Source: JAJFVC01 sp039698075 (lineage in GTDB: Bacteria; Planctomycetota; Planctomycetia; Pirellulales; Thermoguttaceae). From it: DNA of 39,231 nucleotides. Positions 22,838-30,581 of the stretch are shown in pieces (positions within the stretch are counted from its first letter, which is position 1; the number at the start of each line of letters is the position of its first letter). The stretch is taken from the NCBI GenBank assembly GCA_039698075.1, contig JBDKTJ010000187.1, positions 1 through 39,231 on the forward strand, read 5' to 3'. The translations under genes were made by a program, and so were the position numbers. Under the pieces are notes generated by a model. That model saw nothing but the letters and a program-made list of their open reading frames with translations. It was not told the origin of the DNA and did no database searches.

Positions 22838-24313
22838 ATGTCTGCCCCCTACACGATCGTCATTGGCCTGGAAGTCCACGTTCAGTTGCTGACCGAAAGC
22901 AAGATGTTTTGCGGTTGCAGCACGAAGTTTGGACAGCCGCCGAACACGCAGACCTGCCCGGTGTGCATCGGAATGCCGGGGTCGCTGCCGGTGATGAACC
23001 GCCGCGCGTTCGAGCTGGCGATGAAAGCGGCCGTGGCGTTGCATTGCGAAATCCCGAAGTTCACCAAATGGGACCGCAAAAACTACTATTATCCCGATCT
23101 GCCGAAGGGCTATCAAATCAGCCAGTTCGACCTGCCGATGAGCCGCGACGGGTGGCTTGAGATTGCCAACGAGGATTCCAATTCCTCGAAAAAACGCATC
23201 CGCATTCTCAGGGCGCATCTCGAGGAGGACGCGGGCAAGAGCATGCACGACGAGGTGGCGGGCAAGGCCGACAGCCGCATCGACTTGAATCGGACCGGCA
23301 CGCCGCTGTTGGAGATCGTCAGCCAGCCCGACTTGCGTTCGCCCGCCGAAGCTAAGGCCTATTTGACCGAACTAAAGTTGCTGCTGAACTATTTGGGCGT
23401 CTCGGACTGCAACATGCAAGAGGGCAGTCTGCGCGTGGACGCCAACATCAACTTGCACGTCGACACGCCGAAGGGCGTCGTGGCCACACCGATCGTCGAA
23501 GTCAAGAATATGAACAGTTTTCGCGCGGTCGAGCGGGCGATGGATTTCGAGGCCGAACGCCAATGGCGCGAGTGGCAAGAGACGGGCCATCGGTTGGGCG
23601 ACGTGCCGAAGTCGACCCGCGGTTGGGATGAAGGCTCGCAGACCACCCACGAACAACGATCGAAAGAAGAGTCGAGCGATTATCGCTACTTCCCCGATCC
23701 CGATCTGATGCCGGTCACCGTGACCGAGGCCGAGGTGGAGCAAGTGCGGGCCTCGTTGGGCGAATTGCCCGCCGCGCTGCGCGTCCGACTCGAACAAACC
23801 TACGGCATCACCCCGTACGACAGCGACGTGCTGGTCAATCAGGGCCGGGCGCTGGTGGACTATTACACCGAGCTGGCCGAGGCGTGCGGCGACGGCAAGG
23901 TGGCGAGCAATTGGGTCCAGCAGGACGTGTTGCGATGGCTCGGCGAGCGGCAGCTTGGCGTCGAACAATATCCGGTCCGGCCTAACGCGCTGGCCGAGTT
24001 GATCGGCAAGGTGCGCGCCGGCGCGTTTGAAACCAGCCGCGGCCGCGAGGTGTTGGCCGTGATGGTCGATCGCGGCCAATCGCTGGCCGACGCCATCGCC
24101 GCGCTGGGCATCGAAACGGTCGACGATTCGGCCCTGGTGGCGTTGTGCCAAAAACTGCTCGACGCCAATCCGAAGGTCGTCGCGGAGGTGCGCGAAGGAA
24201 AGCTGAAGGGCGTCGGCGCCCTGATCGGACAGGCGAAAAAGGCGAATCCAAACGTCAACGCCAACCGCGTCCGCGAGCTATGCTTGGAGATGATCGAGAA
24301 GATCGGAAAATAG
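22838..24313 (+). CDS. gatB: Aspartyl/glutamyl-tRNA amidotransferase subunit B
   Basis: A 491-residue subunit of the GatCAB amidotransferase, which converts misacylated Glu-tRNA(Gln) or Asp-tRNA(Asn) to the amide. The frame extends far upstream, but homology begins at ATG 22838 (IGLEVHVQL). The zinc-binding cysteines C25, C27, C40, C43 are present, followed by CIGMPGSLPVMN, RKNYYYPDLPKGYQISQF, HLEEDAGKS, DLNRTGTPLLEIVS and EGSLRVDANI. The C-terminal YqeY-like tail domain (about 345-491) is complete. gatA and gatC are not in the window, so the gene is separated from its partners. It is divergent from the HTH-EIIA gene and 16 bp before the SAM hydrolase gene. Confidence 0.97.
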   Translation: MSAPYTIVIGLEVHVQLLTESKMFCGCSTKFGQPPNTQTCPVCIGMPGSLPVMNRRAFELAMKAAVALHCEIPKFTKWDRKNYYYPDLPKGYQISQFDLPMSRDGWLEIANEDSNSSKKRIRILRAHLEEDAGKSMHDEVAGKADSRIDLNRTGTPLLEIVSQPDLRSPAEAKAYLTELKLLLNYLGVSDCNMQEGSLRVDANINLHVDTPKGVVATPIVEVKNMNSFRAVERAMDFEAERQWREWQETGHRLGDVPKSTRGWDEGSQTTHEQRSKEESSDYRYFPDPDLMPVTVTEAEVEQVRASLGELPAALRVRLEQTYGITPYDSDVLVNQGRALVDYYTELAEACGDGKVASNWVQQDVLRWLGERQLGVEQYPVRPNALAELIGKVRAGAFETSRGREVLAVMVDRGQSLADAIAALGIETVDDSALVALCQKLLDANPKVVAEVREGKLKGVGALIGQAKKANPNVNANRVRELCLEMIEKIGK

Positions 24314-24329
24314 GGGCTTTTTCCGTCCA

Positions 24330-25115
24330 ATGTCCATCATCACTCTGACGACCGATTTTGGGGCGGGCAATCGCTATGTCGCGGCGATGAAGGGCGTGAT
24401 CTTGTCGATCTGCCCGGACGCCACGCTGGTGGACATTTCCCACGACGTGCCGCCGCAAGACATCCGCCGCGCGGCGCTGTTGTTGGACGACGCGGCCGAC
24501 TGGTTCCCGCCTGAAACGATCCACGTCGCCGTGGTCGATCCGGGCGTGGGCACCGATCGGGCGTTGATTTACGCCAGGATCGGCCGACAGCATTTTCTTG
24601 CGCCCGACAACGGATTGCTCAGCCGCCGGATCGCGCGAACGCCGCCCTCGAAAGTGATTCGCTTGAGCGAGCCGGCTTACTGGTTGCCGCACGTGTCGAC
24701 CACCTTCCACGGCCGCGATATTTTGGCGCCCGTGGCGGCGCATTTGGCCATGGGGCTGGACCCCGACCGGCTTGGAACTCCCTGGACAAGACTCATGCGA
24801 ATGGATTGGCCCGAGCCGCGTTCCAGCCGATCGCGGATCGACGGCGCGGTGATCGAGGTCGATTCGTTCGGCAACTTGATCACGAACATCACGGCGGACA
24901 TGCTCGCCGATCGGGCGACGGACCGCCGTGCGTGCATCGTGTTCAACATCTATGAGACCTGGGGCATCTACCGCGCCTACGCCGATCAGCCCAGCGGCAC
25001 GCTGATCGCGTTGGTCGGCTCCGGCGGACGGTTGGAGTTGGCCATCGTCGGCGACAACGCCGCTCGACGCTTGGGCATCGACGTCGGCGCCCCGGTCGCC
25101 ATCGCGTGGGAATAA
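24330..25115 (+). CDS. SAM hydroxide adenosyltransferase (DUF62 family)
   Basis: A 261-residue member of the SAM-dependent halogenase/DUF62 superfamily. Motifs include the N-terminal TTDFGAG (Asp9), SHDVPPQDIRRAA, VVDPGVGT, APDNGLLS, FHGRDILAPVAAHLA and DSFGNLITNI. Halogenases have extra loop features and a halide site; this protein has the Asp-Arg-His type of the hydroxide-using enzymes (FHGRD and DNG context), which hydrolyse S-adenosylmethionine to adenosine and methionine. That assignment is from family knowledge, and the halogenase alternative is less likely. It lies 16 bp after gatB and is probably co-transcribed with it. Confidence 0.88.
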   Translation: MSIITLTTDFGAGNRYVAAMKGVILSICPDATLVDISHDVPPQDIRRAALLLDDAADWFPPETIHVAVVDPGVGTDRALIYARIGRQHFLAPDNGLLSRRIARTPPSKVIRLSEPAYWLPHVSTTFHGRDILAPVAAHLAMGLDPDRLGTPWTRLMRMDWPEPRSSRSRIDGAVIEVDSFGNLITNITADMLADRATDRRACIVFNIYETWGIYRAYADQPSGTLIALVGSGGRLELAIVGDNAARRLGIDVGAPVAIAWE

Positions 25116-25120
25116 AGTCT

Positions 25121-25148
25121 GAAATTGCCTTGTTTTGGCGGCGATTTC
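25121..25148 (+). terminator. Possible terminator after the gatB operon
   Basis: GAAATTGCC (25121-25129) pairs with GGCGATTTC (25140-25148, one G-U) across a 10-nt T-rich loop; a T-rich stretch (CTAATTTTATTTC) follows within 20 bp. The T-run is displaced, so termination is uncertain. Confidence 0.4.
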
Positions 25149-25186
25149 TCCGATTTCGCTAATTTTATTTCTTGATATCGAACCGA

Positions 25187-26542
25187 ATGGAAAAAATGTC
25201 CAATCACGATTTGCTCGAGTGGGATCGCACGCTGGTCTGGCACGGATTTACGCAGATGGCCGAATACGAGCCGTTTGTCATCGAACGCGCGGAAGGCTGC
25301 GAACTGATCGACCTCGACGGCCGACGCTATTTGGACGGCGTCAGCAGCCTGTGGTGCAACATCCACGGCCATCGCCATCCGCGCATCGACGCCGCCGTGC
25401 GACAACAGTTGGATCGGGTCGCCCACGTGACCAATCTGGGCGCGTCGAACCCGACGACCATTCGATTGGCCAAGCGGCTGGTCGATCTCGCGCCGACCGG
25501 TTTGCAGCACGTGTTCTTCTCGGACGATGGATCGACCGCGGTCGAAGTGGCCGTCAAAATGGCCTTGCAATATTGGCGTCAACGACGCGATCCAAAGCCG
25601 GAAAAGACCTGCTATCTGGCCCTCGGCGACGCGTATCACGGCGACACGCTGGGCAGCGTGAGCGTCGGCGGCATCGATCGGTTTCATGCCATGTTCCGGC
25701 CGTTGCTGTTTGAAACGTGCCGCGTGCCCGTGCCCGACCGCGACCGTCCGCCGACCGGCGTGTCGACCGAAAACGTCTGCCAATATTATCTGGATCAACT
25801 CGAGGGCGTTTTGGCCCAGCACCACGAACGCCTGGCCGCGATGGTGGTCGAACCGCTGGTGCAAGCGGCGGCGGGCATGATCATGCACCCGGCCGGCTAT
25901 TTGCGCGGCGTGCGTGCATTGACCAAAAAATACGACGTGCTGTTGATTGTCGACGAGGTGGCCGTCGCCTTTGGACGCACGGGCCGGATGTTCGCGTGCG
26001 AGCACGAGCAGGTGTCGCCCGACTTGATGTGCCTGGCCAAAGGAATGACCGGCGGTTATCTGCCGCTGGCCGCGACGTTGGCGACCGACGAGATTTGGAA
26101 CGCTTTTTTGGGCACGGCCGCCGAGGGCAAGACGTTTTATCATGGGCACACCTACGGCGGCAACCCGTTGGGCGCGGCGGCGGCGATGGCCACGCTCGAC
26201 GTTTTCGACGAGGAACGCACGCTGGAGCAATTGCCGGCCAAGATCGCCCGGCTGGCGGAACATGTCGCTCGCATCGCCCGATTGCCGCACGTGGGTCGGG
26301 CGCGTCAATGCGGGATGATTGCGGCCATGGAACTGTTCGACGACGTGGCCGCCGACCGACCGTATCCGTCGTCGGAACGCCGGGCCCTGCGCGCTTGCGA
26401 ACACGCCCGACGTCACGGCGTCTGGCTCCGCCCGCTGGGCGACGAGATCGTGCTGATGCCTCCGCTGGCGATCCGTCTGGAGCAGATCGATCGCATCGCC
26501 GCGGCGGCCGAGCAGGGGATTCGGGCGGCCACCGAGGCTTAG
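25187..26542 (+). CDS. bioA: Adenosylmethionine-8-amino-7-oxononanoate aminotransferase
   Basis: A 451-residue class III aminotransferase (fold type I) that makes 7,8-diaminopelargonate in biotin synthesis, using SAM as amino donor. Start ATG 25187 (or the next Met at 25196). Diagnostic segments are LDGVSSLWCNIHGHRHP, DDGSTAVEVAVKMA, the pyruvamine-binding GDAYHGDTLG, D256 in IVDEVAVAFGRTG and the PLP lysine K285 in LAKGMTGG; TYGGNPLGAAAA follows. The SSLWCNIHG motif distinguishes BioA from ornithine-type relatives. No bioF, bioD or bioB is adjacent, so biotin genes are scattered in this genome. Confidence 0.95.
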   Translation: MEKMSNHDLLEWDRTLVWHGFTQMAEYEPFVIERAEGCELIDLDGRRYLDGVSSLWCNIHGHRHPRIDAAVRQQLDRVAHVTNLGASNPTTIRLAKRLVDLAPTGLQHVFFSDDGSTAVEVAVKMALQYWRQRRDPKPEKTCYLALGDAYHGDTLGSVSVGGIDRFHAMFRPLLFETCRVPVPDRDRPPTGVSTENVCQYYLDQLEGVLAQHHERLAAMVVEPLVQAAAGMIMHPAGYLRGVRALTKKYDVLLIVDEVAVAFGRTGRMFACEHEQVSPDLMCLAKGMTGGYLPLAATLATDEIWNAFLGTAAEGKTFYHGHTYGGNPLGAAAAMATLDVFDEERTLEQLPAKIARLAEHVARIARLPHVGRARQCGMIAAMELFDDVAADRPYPSSERRALRACEHARRHGVWLRPLGDEIVLMPPLAIRLEQIDRIAAAAEQGIRAATEA

Positions 26543-26586
26543 AGCTTGTTCGCTCGAAAAAGGCGAGTCGCCGACCGCGACCGGTT

Positions 26587-27834
26587 TTACGCCTCGGCTT
26601 CTTCGACTTCGACGATCCGATCGCCGGCGAAGAACAATTTTGTCGCGGCGAAGATGATGACGGCCGATCCGCCGAAGACGATCGACAACAGCGCCATGCC
26701 GTTGGTCAACCCGATGGTGGACTTCGCCCAGCCGAGCGTGACGGGCGCGAAGGCGCTGATGACGAACGAGATGCACAGCATCGCGCCGACGGCCGAGGCG
26801 CGATAGCGCGGCTCGATCACGTCGAACAGCGCGGCAAACAGATTCGAATCGTAGACGCCGCGGAACAGTCCGAACCCGGCCAGACCCACGTAGCACAGCC
26901 AAAGATTGCCGGTCAAGCTCATCAACGCGATAAACGGCGCCCCCAGCAGCAGGCCGAGATACTCGAACTCCATGCGGATCGTGCTGCGACGCGCGGCCAG
27001 CACGTCGGACAGCCGGCCGCCGATGATGACGCCGACCATCGCGAACAAATTGGAGTAAAACATCGAGGAGAAGCCGGCGTTGGCGAGCGAAAGGCCGTAT
27101 TTTTCATGCAAAAACGTCGGCATCCACGTAAAATATCCCCATCCGGCGAAATTGAATCCGCTGAAGGCCAGACATAACGCCCAAAAGGTCGGTTTGCGGC
27201 TGACGGCCTTCAGCACCTGCCATGGCGGCGTAACGTCTTCCTTGCGATCTCCGGCGGGGCTGGCCACGTCCTTCAAACGGAACAACATGAGAACCGCCAA
27301 GGCAACGCCGATCGAGCCGAACACGTAGAAGGACATGCGCCAGCCGTAATGGTCGGCGATCCATCCGGCAATCAGCCCGCTGGCGACGATGCCGACGTAG
27401 ACCGACGTTTGGTGGATCGACATGGCCAGCGCGCGGGTCTTTTCGTGATATTGGCCGATCAAGGAGTTGGCCGAGGGGTAGTAAAACGCCTCGCCGCCGC
27501 CGGTGGCCAGACTGCGACAGACCACCAGGGCGATCAGGCCGCTGCTCGCTCCGGACAGGATGGTGGCGACGCTCCACACGAGAAGACTGCACACCACGAC
27601 CCATTTTCGGCGGAACATGTCGCCGATGTATCCGGCGATGGGCACCAGTGCGGCGTAGGTCCACATGAAAATAGAGGCGACCAGGCCGGCCTGGACGTCC
27701 GAGAGCTGCAATTCGCGTTGCAGCAGCGGCAGCACGACATTGTAGACCTGGCGATCGGCCTGATTGAAGCAGTACGCAAACCAAAGCAGGATAATGAGTT
27801 CCCACTTGTAGGGCACGAGTTTTCGACCTGCCAC
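26587..27834 (-). CDS. MFS transporter
   Basis: A 415-residue major facilitator with 12 predicted helices and a central loop at about 195-215. The A-motif-like loop between helices 2 and 3 reads GYIGDMFRRKW; QADRQVYNVVLPLL in helix 1 and SIHQTSVYVG in helix 5 fit the anion:cation symporter / sugar-acid type. The substrate cannot be read from the sequence. It converges on bioA with 44 bp between and is divergent from the GntR-LacI hybrid regulator, which suggests control by that regulator and a carbohydrate or sugar-acid substrate. It has its own strong promoter. Confidence 0.88.
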   Translation of the reverse strand: MAGRKLVPYKWELIILLWFAYCFNQADRQVYNVVLPLLQRELQLSDVQAGLVASIFMWTYAALVPIAGYIGDMFRRKWVVVCSLLVWSVATILSGASSGLIALVVCRSLATGGGEAFYYPSANSLIGQYHEKTRALAMSIHQTSVYVGIVASGLIAGWIADHYGWRMSFYVFGSIGVALAVLMLFRLKDVASPAGDRKEDVTPPWQVLKAVSRKPTFWALCLAFSGFNFAGWGYFTWMPTFLHEKYGLSLANAGFSSMFYSNLFAMVGVIIGGRLSDVLAARRSTIRMEFEYLGLLLGAPFIALMSLTGNLWLCYVGLAGFGLFRGVYDSNLFAALFDVIEPRYRASAVGAMLCISFVISAFAPVTLGWAKSTIGLTNGMALLSIVFGGSAVIIFAATKLFFAGDRIVEVEEAEA

Positions 27835-27880
27835 GGCGACGGCCCTCGCTGGAAGAAGTATTACAACGCCCCGGACGTGT

Positions 27881-27910
27881 ATAATAATCGTCCGAATCCG
27901 GCGTTGTCAA
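27881..27910 (-). promoter_or_regulatory. Promoter of the MFS transporter
   Basis: On the minus strand a perfect TTGACA (27905-27910) and TATTAT (27881-27886) are separated by 18 bp. The start codon is at 27834. The sequence AATAATCG (27883-27890), which overlaps the -10, recurs at 27994-28001 near the regulator promoter. Confidence 0.65.
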
Positions 27911-28001
27911 CCGGGTGGGCGGAGATGAAACAGCAGGATGGCGACGTTCTCGTCGCGGCGTTACAGTCCGCGTTTTTCTGGGGTAGAAATGCGAATAATC
28001 G

Positions 28002-28103
28002 ATTGTTATACTTTGGTCATTCTGGGGGTTGACTAGTGTTTTACCTCCGTTTAGATTGAATACCGTTGGGCGTTCCCGGTGGGCTGACAGGAAGTATAAC
28101 AAT
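28002..28103. promoter_or_regulatory. 12-bp inverted pair flanking the regulator promoter
   Basis: ATTGTTATACTT (28002-28013) and its exact reverse complement AAGTATAACAAT (28092-28103) bracket the promoter at 28029-28057; the second copy covers the bases between the ribosome binding site and the start codon. Related copies occur at 34876, 36107 and 36347. TGTTATACT also fits an extended -10 box. Confidence 0.55.
28029..28057 (+). promoter_or_regulatory. Promoter of the GntR-LacI regulator
   Basis: TTGACT (28029-28034), 17 bp spacer, TAGATT (28052-28057). Transcription would start about 37 bp before ATG 28102. Confidence 0.55.
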
Positions 28104-29256
28104 GACTCGCGTTGACGAGGTTGTCCGCCAGATTCGTGCGGAGCTGGCCAGCGGCCGGCATGGCAGGCCCAGCGACCGCTTCATGGCGGTTCGGCAAGTG
28201 TCGGCTCGGTACGGCGTCTCGCTGGTGACGGCGCAGCGGGTCGTCCATCGGCTGAAACAGGACGGACTGTTGATCGGCGATTCGACCAATCGGTCGCTGA
28301 TCAGTCGCACGGCGGTTGAGCAAAGCGAACAAGTCGCCCCGCAAGAGACCGAGGAGGCGTCGCCGCGGCGGTTGGGGATGATTGTGACGAACATCGTCAA
28401 TCCCTTTTTCAGCCGTTTGTGCCGGCATGTCCAGCACTCGGCCGCCATGCTTGGCTATCAGGTGTTGATGGCCGGAAGCCAATACGATTGCGAGAGAGAA
28501 GAGAAAGCCGTCAACAGTTTTCTGCAGATCGGGATCGATGGTTTGATCATCGTGCCCGGGTTCGATGAAGCCTGCAAACGCCTATACCGAAGACTGATCG
28601 AGAAGGGGGTTCGCCTGGTGTTGATCGGTCGGCGAATGGATGGGATGGCGACGGACTTCGTGACGGCCAACAATTTTGGCGGCGGAGCGGCCATGGCCTC
28701 GCATCTATTGGGGCTTGGATACCATTCGTTCGGTTACATCCGGTTTGGGGATCGGCTGAAGCGGGACGATCGTTTGAGCGGATTTCGCGCCGCTCTGTTG
28801 GAAGAGGACGTCGCGCTCGACGCCAAGGACATCGTCAGCGCCGAGGGCGGCACGATCGAACACGGGCGGCTGGCCATGGCGGAACTGATGCGGGGGCGGT
28901 CGAGGCCAAGGGCGGTTTTTGCGTATCACGACCTGTTGGCCATCGGCGCCCTTCAGTATTGCCAGGAAAACGGGATTTCGGTGCCCGACGAGGTGGCCAT
29001 CGCCGGTTTCGATAATTTGCCGGAGGGTCGCGTGACGACGCCTTCGCTGACCACCGTCGGCTATCCGATCGAATCGATGGCCCGATTGGCCGTGCAGTGC
29101 GTCATCGAACATCGGACGCAAGGTCCTCCCTGGCGATCCGATCATCGTATTTTGCTGGAGCCGAATTTGGTGGTTCGCCGCAGCACGGATCCGACGGCGT
29201 CCGCACAAGATTCCTCCACGGTTTTGACGGGCGATTTGCATCATGAATTGTTTTAG
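28102..29256 (+). CDS. GntR-type wHTH / LacI-type sensor hybrid regulator
   Basis: A 384-residue repressor starting at ATG 28102 behind AGGAAG. Residues 1-70 are a GntR winged helix (TRVDEVVRQIRAELASGR, then MAVRQVSARYGVSLVTAQRV and LKQDGLLIG). Residues 90-365 are a periplasmic-binding-protein-like sensor of the LacI family (LGMIVTNIVNPFFSRL, GIDGLIIVPG, VFAYHDLLAIGAL, VAIAGFDNLPEGR). This hybrid is like AraR of Bacillus and is common in Planctomycetes, where it senses sugars. It heads the carbohydrate locus and lies divergent from the MFS gene. Inverted sites around its own promoter suggest autoregulation. Its stop codon is the first base of repeat copy B. Confidence 0.93.
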   Translation: MTRVDEVVRQIRAELASGRHGRPSDRFMAVRQVSARYGVSLVTAQRVVHRLKQDGLLIGDSTNRSLISRTAVEQSEQVAPQETEEASPRRLGMIVTNIVNPFFSRLCRHVQHSAAMLGYQVLMAGSQYDCEREEKAVNSFLQIGIDGLIIVPGFDEACKRLYRRLIEKGVRLVLIGRRMDGMATDFVTANNFGGGAAMASHLLGLGYHSFGYIRFGDRLKRDDRLSGFRAALLEEDVALDAKDIVSAEGGTIEHGRLAMAELMRGRSRPRAVFAYHDLLAIGALQYCQENGISVPDEVAIAGFDNLPEGRVTTPSLTTVGYPIESMARLAVQCVIEHRTQGPPWRSDHRILLEPNLVVRRSTDPTASAQDSSTVLTGDLHHELF

Positions 29257-29332
29257 GGCCGATCTCGAAACCGTTCGACGCTTCCCTATTTTTCGGCCGT
29301 GGGAGGCCCGACGGTGGTTTTGGGATAGGTCC
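29256..29332 (-). repeat. Structured dispersed repeat, copy B
   Basis: Minus-strand copy of the 78-nt repeat at 11484-11561. GGCCGA and TCGGCC at the ends of the 3' half are conserved, and the inner stem is TCGAA/TTCGA around CGGT, where copy A has TTTGG: both differences keep pairing through G-U. A further stem CCGT/ACGG with GGG/CCC is possible only in this copy. It starts at the stop codon of the regulator gene and fills a third of the 236-bp gap before the next gene. Confidence 0.8.
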
Positions 29333-29492
29333 TTGGTTCGGCGAGGGCGACGACAAACAGCTTGCGACGCGTTTGGTTTTCTGCGGTTGGGTTGAGAGTT
29401 GTAAAAAAACAAGTTTATTCCGACAGCATTTTAAGAATCCGACGTTTTTTCATTCAACGTGCAGCACCAGGATTCGCACAAAGGACAAGGTC

Positions 29493-30536
29493 ATGGCGGT
29501 TAAAGAAACGGGTGTGAGCTATTACGGATTGAGTTACGTCGAACATGCGAAACGCGATTTTCAAGAGATGCTCGACCATCATTGCACCGCCGTCGTGCTG
29601 GCGCTGACCGAGTTCGACATCGATTTTTGGTTTCCCAACGTCAAGGAGATCGCGCAGGCCGCGAAGGAAATGGGCCTGACCGTGTATCTCGACACCTGGG
29701 GCATCGGCAAATGGTTCGGCGGCGAACCGCCGAGCGTGTTCTTGACGAACAGCCCGAACAATCGCCAGGTGTCGGCATTCACCGGCGAGCCGTTGGCTGC
29801 GTGTTGTTTCAATACGAACGCGTTTCGGGAGTATTTCTTCGGGATTTGCGAAAAGCTCGCGAAAGAAGTGCCCGCCGACGGGTTTTTCTGGGATGAACCG
29901 CACTACGCGCTGCCGAAGGGCTATGCGTCGATCACGGGCGGGGCCGGCGACGATTGGAGTTGCCGTTGCCCGACGTGCCGGCGCATGTTCAAAGACCGGT
30001 ACGGCTACAAAATGCCGCGGATGTTGACGCCCGAGGTGAAGCGTTTTCGCCACGATCGGGCCTTGGATATTTTAGAAACGGCCTCGCGACGGATCAAACA
30101 GATTCGTCCCTCCAGCAAGATCGTTTGCTGCGTTCACGCCACCCTCGGCACGTATTACGTTACCGAAAATCGCGGCTATGACGACTGGGATCGGGTCGCC
30201 GGCACGGACGTTTTCGACGTCTTCAGCTCGACGATTCTGTCCTACCAATTGCCGCGGAGCTTTTTCCGTTCGATCACGCAGCGCACCGTCGACACCGCCA
30301 AGCGGCACGGCAAGGAATCGCAGCGTTGGATCATGGGATACTACCAGGAGCCGGAAAACCTGAACGACATCGGCGATGTGATTCGGATGTACGGCGACAT
30401 GGGCGTGGAGAGTATTTTTGCGTGGACCTACCGCGGCGGGCACGGCACCGTGTTGGCCGCGCCGCGCGCCTTGGAGGTGTGGGACGCCATCGGCAACGCG
30501 TATGGCGAAGTCCTCGCACGCGGCGCGTCGACGTGA
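29493..30536 (+). CDS. TIM-barrel glycosidase-like protein, family unknown
   Basis: A 347-residue cytosolic protein (no signal peptide) starting at ATG 29493 behind AAGGACAAGG. The order of segments suggests a TIM barrel: SYYGLSYVEHAKRDF, VVLALTEFDIDFW, LTVYLDTWGIG, then DGFFWDEPHY with E135 as a likely catalytic acid, VCCVHATLGT, DVFDVFSSTIL and WIMGYYQEPEN. C157, C159 and C162 (CRCPTCRRMF) may bind a metal or stabilise a loop directly after the active-site strand. This resembles uncharacterised hydrolase-like proteins of Planctomycetes and Lentisphaerae; I cannot assign a GH family. It is the first gene after the regulator and precedes the secreted GH42-like gene by 45 bp. Confidence 0.75.
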   Translation: MAVKETGVSYYGLSYVEHAKRDFQEMLDHHCTAVVLALTEFDIDFWFPNVKEIAQAAKEMGLTVYLDTWGIGKWFGGEPPSVFLTNSPNNRQVSAFTGEPLAACCFNTNAFREYFFGICEKLAKEVPADGFFWDEPHYALPKGYASITGGAGDDWSCRCPTCRRMFKDRYGYKMPRMLTPEVKRFRHDRALDILETASRRIKQIRPSSKIVCCVHATLGTYYVTENRGYDDWDRVAGTDVFDVFSSTILSYQLPRSFFRSITQRTVDTAKRHGKESQRWIMGYYQEPENLNDIGDVIRMYGDMGVESIFAWTYRGGHGTVLAAPRALEVWDAIGNAYGEVLARGAST

Positions 30537-30581
30537 TGCGCCGCGCGGAGACCATGGTTTGCAGGACATGGTGAGGGGATC

